NCBI GenBank assembly: GCA_900546925.1
Contig: UREV01000006.1
Coordinates: 32,916 to 96,915 of the forward strand
Length of the DNA: 64,000 bases
Direction: 5' to 3'
Source: an uncultured Bacteroides sp.
GTDB taxonomy: Bacteria > Bacteroidota > Bacteroidia > Bacteroidales > UBA932
Part shown: piece after piece, positions 16,466-25,927 of the stretch
How the letters are laid out: each line of letters begins with the position of its first letter
Numbering within the stretch: the stretch's first letter is position 1
Notes under the pieces: generated by a model
Database searches by the model: none
What the model saw: the letters and a program-made list of their open reading frames with translations, nothing else
What the model was told of the DNA's origin: nothing
Translations under genes and position numbers: made by a program

Positions 16466-17575
16466 TTACTTTCTGTTTTTTACTTCACAACCGAGCGTTC
16501 CGTCGGAAAACATGACCGAAATATCATCTCCGGCACACACTCCCGCCGATTTTTTCATCACGACACCTTTTTTATCCAAGACGAGGGCGTAACCACGCGC
16601 AAGGACTGTCCGCGGATCTGCCGATGAAATCCTGGCCTCCAGCACATCCAGTTTCGAGTTCATCGAATATATCTTGTTCAGGAATGCGGTCTTAAGTCGT
16701 GTCCCGAACGATGCAATCCTCTGGTCTTCATCCATATAGATATCCAGGAACACGTCCGCAAGCGCCGTCGGGGTCTTCACGTACCGCCATGCCACCATGT
16801 CGCAGACGTGGAAATCCCTGTCGTGCCCCACCGCTGTCAACACCGGAACCGGACATTTGGCTATCGCCGCCGCCACTTCGTATTCGTCGAAGCACGCAAG
16901 ATCCAGTTTCGCACCTCCGCCCCTGAGAACCAGGACCGCATCATACGGCACCTCCGAAGCCTCCGCCGCCAGAATCGCATCCGCGATAGAGGAAGGCGCG
17001 CCCGCTCCCTGCATGATGGCCGGAATCAGATCCGTGTGAAAGACGAACCCGTAATCGTTCTCGTGCAGATGCCGCATAAAATCGCCGTATCCCGCCGCGT
17101 CCGGAGCCGAAACCACCGCCAACCTGTATGGCAAGTCGGTTAAGGTCAATGTCTTCTGACGTTCGAGGAGGCCTTCTGCAGCCAGTCTCGCTATAGTTTC
17201 TTGTTTTGCACGTTCCTTATCCCCTAATGTATAACCGGGATCGATATCATCGATAATCAGCGACAGTCCATATAGCTGACTGAAATTCACTTGTACCTGG
17301 ACCAGGACATTGATCCCCTCCTGAAGAGGTATGCCGGCAACTGATTCGAAATAAGGTGCGAGAAAGCGGAACTTGGAACTCCATATAATGGCAGAAGCTT
17401 TCGCCAAAAGTCCGGATGGTCCTGACTGGGAAAGCTCCATATAACAATGTCCACCGGCACGCGCCTTTATCGCGCTTACTTCAGCATTGACCCAAACCTT
17501 TCCGGGAAACGTCCCCTCCACGGCATTTTTCAGCCTCGTCTGCAAGGTGTATAAATCTGTGGCAGATTTCTCCAT
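16466..17575 (-). CDS. xseA: Exodeoxyribonuclease VII large subunit
   Basis: A 369-residue protein with an N-terminal OB fold (about 1-100; VWVNAEVSAIKARAGGHCYMEL) and a catalytic domain with AVVSAPDAAGYGDF and VLRGGGAKLDLACFDE followed by VGHDRDF. It is shorter than the E. coli protein, mostly in the C-terminal coiled coil. An ATG at 17590 is possible, but the ATG at 17575 has GGAGGAT six bases upstream, and that sequence would otherwise be coding. The promoter at 17625-17655 probably drives the whole xseA-to-ribF unit. Confidence 0.93.
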   Translation of the reverse strand: MEKSATDLYTLQTRLKNAVEGTFPGKVWVNAEVSAIKARAGGHCYMELSQSGPSGLLAKASAIIWSSKFRFLAPYFESVAGIPLQEGINVLVQVQVNFSQLYGLSLIIDDIDPGYTLGDKERAKQETIARLAAEGLLERQKTLTLTDLPYRLAVVSAPDAAGYGDFMRHLHENDYGFVFHTDLIPAIMQGAGAPSSIADAILAAEASEVPYDAVLVLRGGGAKLDLACFDEYEVAAAIAKCPVPVLTAVGHDRDFHVCDMVAWRYVKTPTALADVFLDIYMDEDQRIASFGTRLKTAFLNKIYSMNSKLDVLEARISSADPRTVLARGYALVLDKKGVVMKKSAGVCAGDDISVMFSDGTLGCEVKNRK

Positions 17576-17624
17576 AATATCCTCCTCCATTAAATCTTTC
17601 CGTTATTAGTCGTTGGCCTATTCG

Positions 17625-17655
17625 CAAATATAAAATTTTTACTATCTTTGCGCAA
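17625..17655 (-). promoter_or_regulatory. Promoter of the xseAB-glycogen-ribF operon
   Basis: On the minus strand TTG (17653-17655) is separated by 20 bases from TATATTTG (17625-17632). It overlaps a plus-strand TATCTTTG (17643-17650) that could serve engB. The two divergent promoters may compete for polymerase. Confidence 0.75.
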
Positions 17656-17690
17656 GTTTTTTAAAAGAAACGTAACTTTTTTCTTAAAAG

Positions 17691-18305
17691 ATGAAAATCT
17701 CTCAGGCAATATTTGCTGGTAGTAGCACTAGGACGGCGCAGAAACCGTCCCGGAAGCTGCCCGAGTTCGCTTTTATCGGCAGGTCCAACGTAGGAAAGTC
17801 TTCACTTATAAACATGCTTTGCGGAAACCGTAAGCTGGCCATGACTTCAGGAACGCCCGGTAAAACTAAGTTAGTCAATCATTTCAAGATAAATGACAGT
17901 TGGTATCTCGTGGATCTCCCGGGATATGGATTTGCCAAGCTTCCGGATAAGGAACGCGCTAAAATCACTGAGGTCATCAGTGACTACTTGAACCATTCAG
18001 AAGAAATGAAGCTTCTTTTCGTACTGATAGACATCAGGCACGATATCGGGAAGCTCGATATGGATTTCCTCAACGAGATGGGCGAGAACAACATACCTTT
18101 CGCAATCATTTTCACAAAAGGAGACAAACTGAGTGCAGCTGCAAGAACAAGACAGATAGAGAAAGACAAGGAGCAGCTTTCCGAATTTTGGGAAGAACTG
18201 CCGTTGAGTTTCATAAGTTCAGCGGAGACGGGACTCGGAAGGGATGAAATTCTTGACTACATCGAAACCGTATTGGACGACGCCACGGAAAAGAAAAAGG
18301 ATTAA
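17691..18305 (+). CDS. engB: Ribosome biogenesis GTPase YihA/EngB
   Basis: A 204-residue TRAFAC GTPase needed for large-subunit assembly. It shows the G1 motif GRSNVGKSSL, the segment TSGTPGKTK, the G3 motif DLPGYGFAK, the G4 motif TKGDKL and the G5 region FISSAETG. It is divergent from xseA. The prs gene follows after 17 bases and is probably co-transcribed. Confidence 0.95.
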   Translation: MKISQAIFAGSSTRTAQKPSRKLPEFAFIGRSNVGKSSLINMLCGNRKLAMTSGTPGKTKLVNHFKINDSWYLVDLPGYGFAKLPDKERAKITEVISDYLNHSEEMKLLFVLIDIRHDIGKLDMDFLNEMGENNIPFAIIFTKGDKLSAAARTRQIEKDKEQLSEFWEELPLSFISSAETGLGRDEILDYIETVLDDATEKKKD

Positions 18306-18322
18306 ACCCATATAAAATCATC

Positions 18323-19300
18323 ATGAACACAGAACATAAAATGGAATTGTTTGCCTGCAGGGCCTCGAAGGACTTTGCGGTGAAAGTTGTCGATGCCCTC
18401 AACGCCATCCGCAAGCCTGGTGAAGAGGAAGTTCACCTCGGAAACTCTGAAGTCACTTCTTTCAGTGACGGAGAGTTCCAGCCTGCATTCGTAGAGAGTG
18501 TCAGGGGCGCTACCGTATTTATTCTCCAGTCCACATTTCCTCCTGCAGAGAACCTGATGGAACTTTTGCTCACCATCGATGCAGCCAAGAGAGCTTCTGC
18601 ATACAAAGTAATCGCAGTTATGCCTTACTTCGGATGGGCAAGACAGGACAGAAAGGACAAACCGAGAGTTTCTATCGGAGCTAAACTCGTGGCAAACCTC
18701 CTTTGTGCAGCAGGTGTAGACAGAATCATGACCTGTGACCTTCATGCTGACCAGATTCAGGGATTCTTCGATGTTCCTGTAGACCATGTATATGCAAGCA
18801 AGGTATTCATCCCTTACCTGAAATCATTGAATATCGAAAATCTCGCAATCGCTGCTCCTGATATGGGTGGTGCCAAGAGGGCAAATGCTTATGCAAAGGA
18901 ACTTGCATGCCCTGTCATCATCTGCCACAAGTCCAGAGAGAGAGCTAACGTGGTAGCATCTATTACAGCTATCGGTGACGTGGAAGGAAAGAATGTCGTT
19001 ATCGTGGACGATATGATCGACACAGCAGGAACTCTTACCAAGGCTGCTGACGTTCTTAAGGAGAAAGGTGCTCTCAGCGTACGTGCATGCGCTACCCACG
19101 CTATTCTCTCAGGTCCAGCATACGACAGGATCAACAACTCAAGTCTTTCAGAGGTTTATGTAAGTGACACTATTCCACTTACATCAGATCCTAACGTGGA
19201 CAAGAGCAAGATAAAGGTCGTTTCCATGACCGAGACTTTCGCAAGAATTATCCAGAAGGTATGCAACAACGAGCCTATCAGCACTGAGTTCATCTTCTAA
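18323..19300 (+). CDS. prs: Ribose-phosphate pyrophosphokinase
   Basis: A 325-residue enzyme making PRPP from ribose 5-phosphate and ATP for nucleotide, His and Trp synthesis. It has the ATP/catalytic loop YFGWARQDRKDKPRVSIGAKL, CDLHADQIQGFFDVPVDH, and the PRPP-binding loop VIVDDMIDTAGTL. Met1 or Met7 could start it. A strong hairpin with a T-run follows at 19315-19377. Confidence 0.96.
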   Translation: MNTEHKMELFACRASKDFAVKVVDALNAIRKPGEEEVHLGNSEVTSFSDGEFQPAFVESVRGATVFILQSTFPPAENLMELLLTIDAAKRASAYKVIAVMPYFGWARQDRKDKPRVSIGAKLVANLLCAAGVDRIMTCDLHADQIQGFFDVPVDHVYASKVFIPYLKSLNIENLAIAAPDMGGAKRANAYAKELACPVIICHKSRERANVVASITAIGDVEGKNVVIVDDMIDTAGTLTKAADVLKEKGALSVRACATHAILSGPAYDRINNSSLSEVYVSDTIPLTSDPNVDKSKIKVVSMTETFARIIQKVCNNEPISTEFIF

Positions 19301-19314
19301 TTTGTAATATAATT

Positions 19315-19377
19315 ACTGGCCGGACCGGATTTTGGCATATCGCCATATATCGTGGGTTCGGCCAGTATTGTTTTTTT
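19315..19377 (+). terminator. Rho-independent terminator after prs
   Basis: ACTGGCCGGACC (19315-19326) pairs with GGTTCGGCCAGT (19355-19366), with one wobble. It encloses a 28-base loop and is followed by seven T residues. Confidence 0.8.
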
Positions 19378-19411
19378 GTTGTATATTTGCAGGATGTAAA
19401 AAATCACGGAC

Positions 19412-19723
19412 ATGAAAGTTTTTCTTGCAGCATTGGTACTCATAGGCTTCGGAGTAGCGGGGATGTGTTTCAACATCATTTTCCGCAAGAACGGCCAGTT
19501 CCCCCAGACGGACGTCGGTTCCAACGACAACATGAAGAAGTTGGGCATCAGATGTATGAGGGAAGAAGATGATGAGCGATTCTCCAAGATGTACAAAGGT
19601 GACGGCTCCGGGGCGACTTGTTCCGGAACTTACAGTGCATCCTGCGCAAGCTGTGGTTTGTACCCGCAGGAATTGAAAAGAAAAGCATCGGAGAAGAACC
19701 AAAACGAGGCGAAATCCGAATAA
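19412..19723 (+). CDS. Small Cys-containing membrane-anchored protein
   Basis: A 103-residue protein of unknown function. Residues 2-22 form an N-terminal membrane segment (VFLAALVLIGFGVAGMCFNII). A polar tail follows, with LGIRCMREEDDERF and a Cys cluster CSGTYSASCASCGLYPQE (about 73-90). Its layout recalls small Bacteroidota proteins with a membrane anchor and a Cys-rich tail (recollection). The cysteines could bind metal or form disulfides; nothing here decides. A TATATTTG box lies at 19383-19390. It stands alone between the prs terminator and der. Confidence 0.65.
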   Translation: MKVFLAALVLIGFGVAGMCFNIIFRKNGQFPQTDVGSNDNMKKLGIRCMREEDDERFSKMYKGDGSGATCSGTYSASCASCGLYPQELKRKASEKNQNEAKSE

Positions 19724-19789
19724 CATAGAAGCCCGGGATACGGGAAAAACAATCTTCTCGTGAGAGCAGATACTAATTAAATTTTAAAA

Positions 19790-21097
19790 ATGAGTTTAGT
19801 AGCAATCGTAGGAAGGCCGAATGTCGGCAAATCCACCCTTTTTAACCGTCTCGTAGGTATGAGACAGGCTATCGTAGATGAAACTGCCGGAGTTACCCGC
19901 GACAGACACTACGGAAAATGCGAATGGTGCGGCAAGGAGTTTTCAGTGGTAGATACCGGTGGTTACACATCAGGTTCTGACGACGTTTTCGAAGAAGAGA
20001 TTCGTAAACAGGTAGTTATCGCCATCGAAGAAGCCGACCTTATTCTTTTCATGGTGGAAGCATCTACCGGCATCACGGATTATGATGCTGAAATCGCAGA
20101 CCTTCTCAGACGTAGCGGAAAACCGGTAGTCGTAGCCGTGAACAAGGTGGACTCCGGAGAAAAAATGTATGACACCTACCAGTTCTACGCCCTCGGACTT
20201 GGCGAAATCTGGAGTATTTCTTCAGCCAATGGCGGCGGCACCGGAGATCTCCTCGACGAGATTCTCAAGAAACTTCCTGAGGATACCGAGGCAGAAGACG
20301 AGCATCCGGGAGTGCCGAGAATCACTATCGTGGGCAAGCCTAATGTCGGGAAGTCGTCTCTTACCAATGCCCTTCTCGGTGAGGAAAGAAACATCGTCAC
20401 CAACGTAGCAGGAACTACAAGAGATTCCATATCATCATATTACAACAAATTCGGACACGAGTTCGTATTCGTGGATACAGCCGGAATCAGAAAGAAAAAC
20501 AGAGTAAACGAAGACCTCGAATTCTATTCTGTCATGCGTTCCATCAGAGCCATCGAGCACAGTGACATCTGTATCATGATGATCGACGCGAACAGCGGTA
20601 TGGAGGCTCAGGACATGAACATCTTCAACCTCATAAAGAAAAACCGCAAGGGTTGTGTCCTCGTCATAAACAAATGGGACCTCTACGAGAAGGAGAGCAA
20701 CACCATGGCCGAGTACGTAAAAACCATGAAGGCACGTATCGCTCCGTTTACGGATGTGCCTATCATCTTCACTTCCGTACTCAAGAAGCAGAGAATCATG
20801 GATGTCCTGAACGAGATCGAGCATGTATGGCAGAACTACTCACGCAGAGTGAGCACATCCAAGCTCATGGAAGCCATGTTGCCTGAAATCGAGAATTATC
20901 CGCCACCTATGTGGAAAGGCAAGCTCGTGAAAATCAAGTACATGACACAGCTCCCTACGAAGTTCCCGGCATTTGCATTCTTCTGCAACCTGCCACAGTA
21001 CATCAAGGATCCGTACAAACGTTTCCTCGAGAACAAGCTGAGAGAGCATTTCGATCTTACGGGCTGCCCTGTTCAGATGTTCATGCGTGCGAAATAG
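19790..21097 (+). CDS. der: Ribosome biogenesis GTPase Der (EngA)
   Basis: A 435-residue protein with two tandem GTPase domains and a C-terminal KH-like domain; it helps 50S subunit assembly. Domain 1 has [14 protein letters not shown] (7-20), DTGGY and NKVD. Domain 2 has [23 protein letters not shown] and NKWDLYEK. The KH-like end carries [17 protein letters not shown]. It is convergent with the sensor kinase gene; the spacer holds one copy of the dispersed structured element. Confidence 0.96.
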   Translation: MSLVAIVGRPNVGKSTLFNRLVGMRQAIVDETAGVTRDRHYGKCEWCGKEFSVVDTGGYTSGSDDVFEEEIRKQVVIAIEEADLILFMVEASTGITDYDAEIADLLRRSGKPVVVAVNKVDSGEKMYDTYQFYALGLGEIWSISSANGGGTGDLLDEILKKLPEDTEAEDEHPGVPRITIVGKPNVGKSSLTNALLGEERNIVTNVAGTTRDSISSYYNKFGHEFVFVDTAGIRKKNRVNEDLEFYSVMRSIRAIEHSDICIMMIDANSGMEAQDMNIFNLIKKNRKGCVLVINKWDLYEKESNTMAEYVKTMKARIAPFTDVPIIFTSVLKKQRIMDVLNEIEHVWQNYSRRVSTSKLMEAMLPEIENYPPPMWKGKLVKIKYMTQLPTKFPAFAFFCNLPQYIKDPYKRFLENKLREHFDLTGCPVQMFMRAK

Positions 21098-21100
21098 TTT

Positions 21101-21222
21101 CCATTCCCAAGTTCGGCAAGTTGTCAAACTTGCTGAACTCCAGCGGAATTTGAGGGTCACTACTCGTTCGAAGGATATAAACCCAACGCACATTTTCTCG
21201 CGCACGTTACCCTCTCCCTAAG
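21101..21222 (-). repeat. Dispersed structured element, copy 1
   Basis: Read on the minus strand, this segment aligns over about 120 bases with 28629-28746 on the plus strand, at roughly three quarters identity with small gaps. Identical blocks include GAGAGGGTAACGTGC and CAGCAAGTTTGACAACTTGC. The second forms a hairpin (GCAAGTT / AACTTGC). A GCGC..GTGC stem here matches GCAC..GTGC in the other copy, a pairing-preserving change. It fills the spacer between der and the sensor kinase. It could be a 3' UTR, a small RNA or a degenerate repeat family. Confidence 0.7.
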
Positions 21223-21246
21223 TCCCTCCCCTCGGGGAAGGGACTT
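21220..21246. terminator. Hairpin between der and the sensor kinase
   Basis: AAGTCCCTCCCC (21220-21231) pairs with GGGGAAGGGACTT (21234-21246), with one bulged base. It lies between convergent genes, followed on the plus strand by ACTTTCG. T-tracts are weak, so termination is probable but not certain. Confidence 0.5.
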
Positions 21247-21282
21247 ACTTTCGCCCTCTCGGGCTCTATAAGCGGTGTTTCG

Positions 21283-24200
21283 CTATTGCGAAATTATTTG
21301 CTTAGATTTAGGGAAACGGACTGTAAAGCAAGCTCCCTTCAACGCGAAGGATTGGCTATACTGGATTTCACCGCCGCATCGCTCGAGAATATTCTTGCAG
21401 ATGGACAGGCCTAATCCAGTACCGCTGCTCTTCGTGGTGAAGTTAGGTGTAAACAGACGACTTCTGTTCTCGTCCCGGATTCCAGGTCCGTTATCCTCGA
21501 ATACAATATCATAGAATGACTCTTTAGTGCTGTTTCTCAGAGACAGCACTATTTGTCCATGTACAGGCTCACGTCCGGCTTCATAATCTTCAGTCTGCTG
21601 GTTTTCAATCGCTTGCACAGCATTGGTCAGCAAGTTCACAAACACGCGCACAAGCTGAGGCTTAGGCCCCATTACCCACGCATCCTTAAGTCCATAATAC
21701 TGGAAGGTGATGTTATCCTTATCATCGAACATGGAAATCTGGTCGGAGGCCATCTCATCCAGGTTAATCGGCACGAGTTCCTCGGTATACAACTTCGCGA
21801 ACGTCGAAAATTCATTGGCAGTATCCGTAAGGACATCGATACTGTCCAGGATGAGGCGAGAGATATCATCGAACTTGGTCTCCCACGACGGGTCATTCTT
21901 GGCCTTGAGTCGTATCAGCCTCTGAATCTGGAGTTTAATCGGAGTCAACGGGTTCTTGATCTCATGGGCCACCTGTCTGGCCATTTCACTCCATGCACGC
22001 TCGCGCTCAGCCTGAGCCACCTGCTTGCTGGATTCATTAAGGTCGTGGACCATAAGGTTATACGCACGGACAAGACCTGAGATTTCATCCTCATTGTCAT
22101 AAATGATATACTCCAGTCCTCCGGTCCTGGCATAGACCATCTTGCGTCCCATCTCGACGATCGGGCGGAACATCTTGTCCACCACTTTCGTAGTCATGAA
22201 ACGAGTGATAATCAGCAAGATGAAGAATACCGTTATGACGAATATCGAGTGGAAGATGGCATCTGTCTTGAACGAGAGTCCGGAATCCGTGTACGGCGCA
22301 CTCAAGATGGCCAGCATATCGCCGTTATCGTTGAAAATCGGAGCATACATCGTATAGAAACGGATGCCGCCGACATTCTCCCTATGTATATAGTAACGCT
22401 TGTTGCTGTACATGATATTGCGGTACGCATCAGGGTTCGTCCTGGAACCGAGAACCATCTTCTCGAACACCTCCGGAGCCGTAGTGTTGAACACCTTTCC
22501 TCCTGGAGTATAAAGCGTTATGTCAGAGCGGGTATAATTACCGATATCATCGATAATAGCCGTCATATTGGCAGTGGCCAATGCCTTATAAGACGTTAAT
22601 CCCCTAGTCCGGTCTTCCATCAGCGACTGAATAGTGGATATCTTGTTGGTCATCAGTCGCATGATATTCGCGTCATTCCTCTTGTACACGAATACGACCA
22701 TGATTATACTCATCGTCACGAGCGTCATCAACATGGACATGAACAGCACCGTATTCACTCGCGACTTGTAATAATTCTTCTCGAAAACTCCACTTTGTTT
22801 CCTGCGGCTCAGCCCCATCAGACTAATCCAGAAATAAGCCAGCAAAAGCACAAGACAAGCCGATACAACATATTGGAGCACAGGGATTTTAAGCCTCGAT
22901 ATAACAATACACTCATCCTGGGAGACATGGCAGAAGAAATGCACATAATTGCCGATTATCGTTCTGGAAGAAGTCATATCATTACTCTTTTCCTTGAACC
23001 TTCCCGTCAATATGGTCGGATACGGATAATCGCCTTTATAACTTACCAGTTTCCCGTCAATGTATTTGGAATATGAGTACTGTGGCGGTATGATGACAGC
23101 TCCCAGAGCTCCGGAATTCAGAATAAACGAATATCCCCTCTCATCCCTGTCAGACTTGGAATTCACACCAAGCAATAGTTTGGTCACGCCCGAATCCGGA
23201 GAATAATAGACGAACATTCCGGTATACTGTGCACGGCCATTCGAATTACGGCTATATACAAACCTCGACCCCGACGCTATCGGAACTGCCCCCAAAACCC
23301 TATCATTGAACATCTTAAGCATCTGCGGATCCTGCAGATTATCCTTAAAGACGAACAGACTCACATCATAATCCTTCGAGATGCGGTTCATATAACTCTC
23401 AGTGATTCTGTTCAGAAGCACCCTATAATCTGTCGTCGTACGGACCACGCTCGCAAGCGAATTGTCCGACGCTATCGCATTCTCCACGCCCCTGAGCTGA
23501 AGTTCGAGCCCAAGATCCCGGTCTATCGCCAGCCGGTTCATCCAAATCTCGACCCTATTATTCTCTTTGTCCGCACCCAAAATAGAGAATAATGCGAGTA
23601 GGGTCAATGCTGCCAGACTAGAAAAGAGGCACCGCCCAAATCTCGAGAACACATCATACTTCCATCCGGTCAGTTTGTAGATCGGATAACGTATCATCTG
23701 GATAGCAAGCGGAATCGTGGACAGCAGAGCCAGATACGACACATATATATATAATGTAAAACGGCTGAGCGATGAAATCTTATACAGTTCCAGAGACACA
23801 TTGGAGTTCAGGATAATGCTCCTGAAGGTCCAAACCACATAAACCACAGTCAACGCGATGGCTAACGTCACGATTCCTACCATCACCTTATGACGTTTCA
23901 TGGATTTATCCGCAATCACATACTCGAGAACAGTCCTTCTGCCTATGTACATAGCATAGAAAAGAAGTGTTATCCAAGCATTTATGATAAGCAACGCGCC
24001 CAAGGAATACATAATCGGACCGTCGGCATAAACCGTCGGCGAGAACAACGAAGCGGACCCCTGCATCCCATGCCCGGCTATGCAGAAGCACAGCATTATG
24101 ACCGTAATCGCCATTAATGACAGGACCAATGCTCTTACACTCTTGTGAAAGTACAGAATCAGCATGATTCCGACGACAAGCAGGGCTATCGAAATCCAAA

Positions 24201-24879
24201 GCATAGTGGAGTCCGGAAGAATCGGAACCACCTTGGTCGTTTCCTGAACTATTTTCATAAGTGGCTGATTATCCACACTTAAAGCAGAGCCTCCGCTATA
24301 ACTGATAGGTTGCAGCGAGAAACGGTCTGACAGACGGAACTTCGGATTTACACCATTCATGGAACGTGTATCCAAAGTGTTCTTCACTTCCAGACCGCCG
24401 ATTACACGCCATCCGTCCTCGTCCGTTATCGATTTCACGAGATACCATTTAGGTCCGATACTGAGATATTTAACATCTTCATCAGCCTCTGCCAGAGGCG
24501 ATACAAGGTTATATCTAAGGCTCGCAAAGCGCTGAACTACAAGCTTATGGCTAATATCATCATTATCCACAGAGAACTGGTTACACCACGATTGGAGCGA
24601 GTCGTTGCAGTAACGGTAGATGACCATATCTTCCGGCACGGATTTCAGGTCCAGCCATCTGGTCTTGTCCTGTTCCAACGCCTCTTCCATATAGGATTCC
24701 AGAATGGAGAAGCGTTTGTTCACGACCATGTCCATGTGGTTGGCCACGAGTTCTGAAAAATCCGACCTCCTGTTCAGAAAAACATTTATGCCCAGCAGCA
24801 AAAACGCCACAGCGAAGAGCAGCAGCCAGCTGTTCTTCCCTGCAAGCGAACGCCTGAATGATCTGATATTCTTAAACAT
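21283..24879 (-). CDS. NtrY-like membrane sensor histidine kinase
   Basis: A 1198-residue sensor kinase, large for the class. It has an N-terminal membrane segment (about 11-30), an extracytoplasmic region, a multi-helix membrane block (about 230-450), a second large extracytoplasmic part, another membrane segment pair with a sensor domain, a HAMP-like linker, and then HisKA with AHEIKNPLTPIKLQ (phospho-His972) and HATPase_c with NLLTNAVQAIEN, EDNGPGI, FTTKSSGTGLGLSI. The domain order and the NPLTPIKLQ box resemble NtrY kinases. ATG 24879 has AGGAGG upstream; ATG 24900 overlapping rlmH is an alternative. Its likely partner, the NtrX-like regulator, lies at 28792-29946; pairing is inference. 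Confidence 0.87.
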   Translation of the reverse strand: MFKNIRSFRRSLAGKNSWLLLFAVAFLLLGINVFLNRRSDFSELVANHMDMVVNKRFSILESYMEEALEQDKTRWLDLKSVPEDMVIYRYCNDSLQSWCNQFSVDNDDISHKLVVQRFASLRYNLVSPLAEADEDVKYLSIGPKWYLVKSITDEDGWRVIGGLEVKNTLDTRSMNGVNPKFRLSDRFSLQPISYSGGSALSVDNQPLMKIVQETTKVVPILPDSTMLWISIALLVVGIMLILYFHKSVRALVLSLMAITVIMLCFCIAGHGMQGSASLFSPTVYADGPIMYSLGALLIINAWITLLFYAMYIGRRTVLEYVIADKSMKRHKVMVGIVTLAIALTVVYVVWTFRSIILNSNVSLELYKISSLSRFTLYIYVSYLALLSTIPLAIQMIRYPIYKLTGWKYDVFSRFGRCLFSSLAALTLLALFSILGADKENNRVEIWMNRLAIDRDLGLELQLRGVENAIASDNSLASVVRTTTDYRVLLNRITESYMNRISKDYDVSLFVFKDNLQDPQMLKMFNDRVLGAVPIASGSRFVYSRNSNGRAQYTGMFVYYSPDSGVTKLLLGVNSKSDRDERGYSFILNSGALGAVIIPPQYSYSKYIDGKLVSYKGDYPYPTILTGRFKEKSNDMTSSRTIIGNYVHFFCHVSQDECIVISRLKIPVLQYVVSACLVLLLAYFWISLMGLSRRKQSGVFEKNYYKSRVNTVLFMSMLMTLVTMSIIMVVFVYKRNDANIMRLMTNKISTIQSLMEDRTRGLTSYKALATANMTAIIDDIGNYTRSDITLYTPGGKVFNTTAPEVFEKMVLGSRTNPDAYRNIMYSNKRYYIHRENVGGIRFYTMYAPIFNDNGDMLAILSAPYTDSGLSFKTDAIFHSIFVITVFFILLIITRFMTTKVVDKMFRPIVEMGRKMVYARTGGLEYIIYDNEDEISGLVRAYNLMVHDLNESSKQVAQAERERAWSEMARQVAHEIKNPLTPIKLQIQRLIRLKAKNDPSWETKFDDISRLILDSIDVLTDTANEFSTFAKLYTEELVPINLDEMASDQISMFDDKDNITFQYYGLKDAWVMGPKPQLVRVFVNLLTNAVQAIENQQTEDYEAGREPVHGQIVLSLRNSTKESFYDIVFEDNGPGIRDENRSRLFTPNFTTKSSGTGLGLSICKNILERCGGEIQYSQSFALKGACFTVRFPKSKQIISQ

Positions 24880-24892
24880 TGACAAAAACCTC

Positions 24893-25366
24893 CTATTCAT
24901 GATGGTACGGCTCTCCCTTCATTATCGTGAAGGCCCGGTACAGCTGCTCGACAAATATGGTCCGGACCATCTGGTGCGAGAAAGTCATTTCCGAAAGGGA
25001 CATCTTGGAATTCGCGCGCGCGTAGACTTCCTTCGAAAAGCCGTAGGCCCCGCCGATGACGAATACAATATTCCTGCCGCTGCAAGCCATCTTTTCCTGC
25101 AGGAAGGACGCGAATTCGACTGACCGGAACTGGCGCCCGTGCTCGTCCAAGAGAATGACGTCATCCGATGGTTTGATCCCGGCCAGGATCAATGCTCCTT
25201 CGCGTTCTTTTATCTGTTCTTTGCTTAACGCGGAAACGTTCTTCAGTTCAGGTATTTCGTTGACCGAGAATTGTATGTAGTGGACGAGTCTGGAGACATA
25301 TAAGTCCAGACCTTCTTTTACCCATTTGACATCAGTCTTTCCGACAGTCAGCAACGTTATGCGCAT
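24893..25366 (-). CDS. rlmH: 23S rRNA pseudouridine(1915)-N3-methyltransferase RlmH
   Basis: A 157-residue SPOUT-class methyltransferase modifying helix 69 of 23S rRNA. It has ILLDEHGRQFRSVEFASFL, IVFVIGGAYGFSKEVYARA and the C-terminal knot segment MSLSEMTFSHQMVRTIFVEQLYRAFTI. Family members run about 155-160 residues. It lies immediately upstream of the sensor kinase and overlaps its alternative start, so the two are likely co-transcribed. Confidence 0.96.
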   Translation of the reverse strand: MRITLLTVGKTDVKWVKEGLDLYVSRLVHYIQFSVNEIPELKNVSALSKEQIKEREGALILAGIKPSDDVILLDEHGRQFRSVEFASFLQEKMACSGRNIVFVIGGAYGFSKEVYARANSKMSLSEMTFSHQMVRTIFVEQLYRAFTIMKGEPYHHE

Positions 25367-25459
25367 AGCTTATTCGTTTATATTTCTCCAAAGGTAATGT
25401 TTTTTTGGAATATCTGTGGCTCGGATTTTGCTATATTGCAAACCGTTTATGTTATAGTT

Positions 25460-25894
25460 ATGGATATCAGAAGAGTCATAGTTCCGATAATTGCTGTCGC
25501 AGGGTTACTCTGCTGCAGCAAGTTGGCGAGTGCACAGTACGACGGCTTTAGTGTACAGACTGACGGGTATGACGTATTCGTTCCTATCGCGAAATATATC
25601 CGCATGGGTGATGCCGAGAAGCTTTCCGCATGGTTCGATGACAATCTGGAGATTTCCATAATATCCAACACAAGTGATTCGAGCAAGAATCAGGCGAAGC
25701 AGATTCTCAAGTCATTTTTCGAGTCCTATTCACCACGTGAATTCAATATAAGCCACACTGCAGGTCGGGCGAACATGAAATATGCTCTCGGACGATTGAA
25801 CGCAGGCGGAGAAAATTTCGAGGTAACCATTTTCGTCAGCTTTAAGAAAGAATTGTATCGTATTCAGCAGCTAAAGATTCAAAGGGAGAAATAA
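25460..25894 (+). CDS. Exported DUF4783-type protein
   Basis: A 144-residue protein with a signal peptide (MDIRRVIVPIIAVAGLLCCSKLASA, cleavage after ASA). The mature part (VFVPIAKYIRMGDAEKLSAWFDDNLEISI... KNQAKQILKSFFESYSPREFNISH) has the NTF2-like pattern of DUF4783 proteins common in Bacteroidota. Function unknown. An in-frame upstream ATG at 25397 would hide the signal peptide, so 25460 was chosen. It is divergent from rlmH and 33 bases before cmk. Confidence 0.78.
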   Translation: MDIRRVIVPIIAVAGLLCCSKLASAQYDGFSVQTDGYDVFVPIAKYIRMGDAEKLSAWFDDNLEISIISNTSDSSKNQAKQILKSFFESYSPREFNISHTAGRANMKYALGRLNAGGENFEVTIFVSFKKELYRIQQLKIQREK

Positions 25895-25927
25895 TTTTTA
25901 TACCTTTGTAATCCAAACCTTTGGAAA

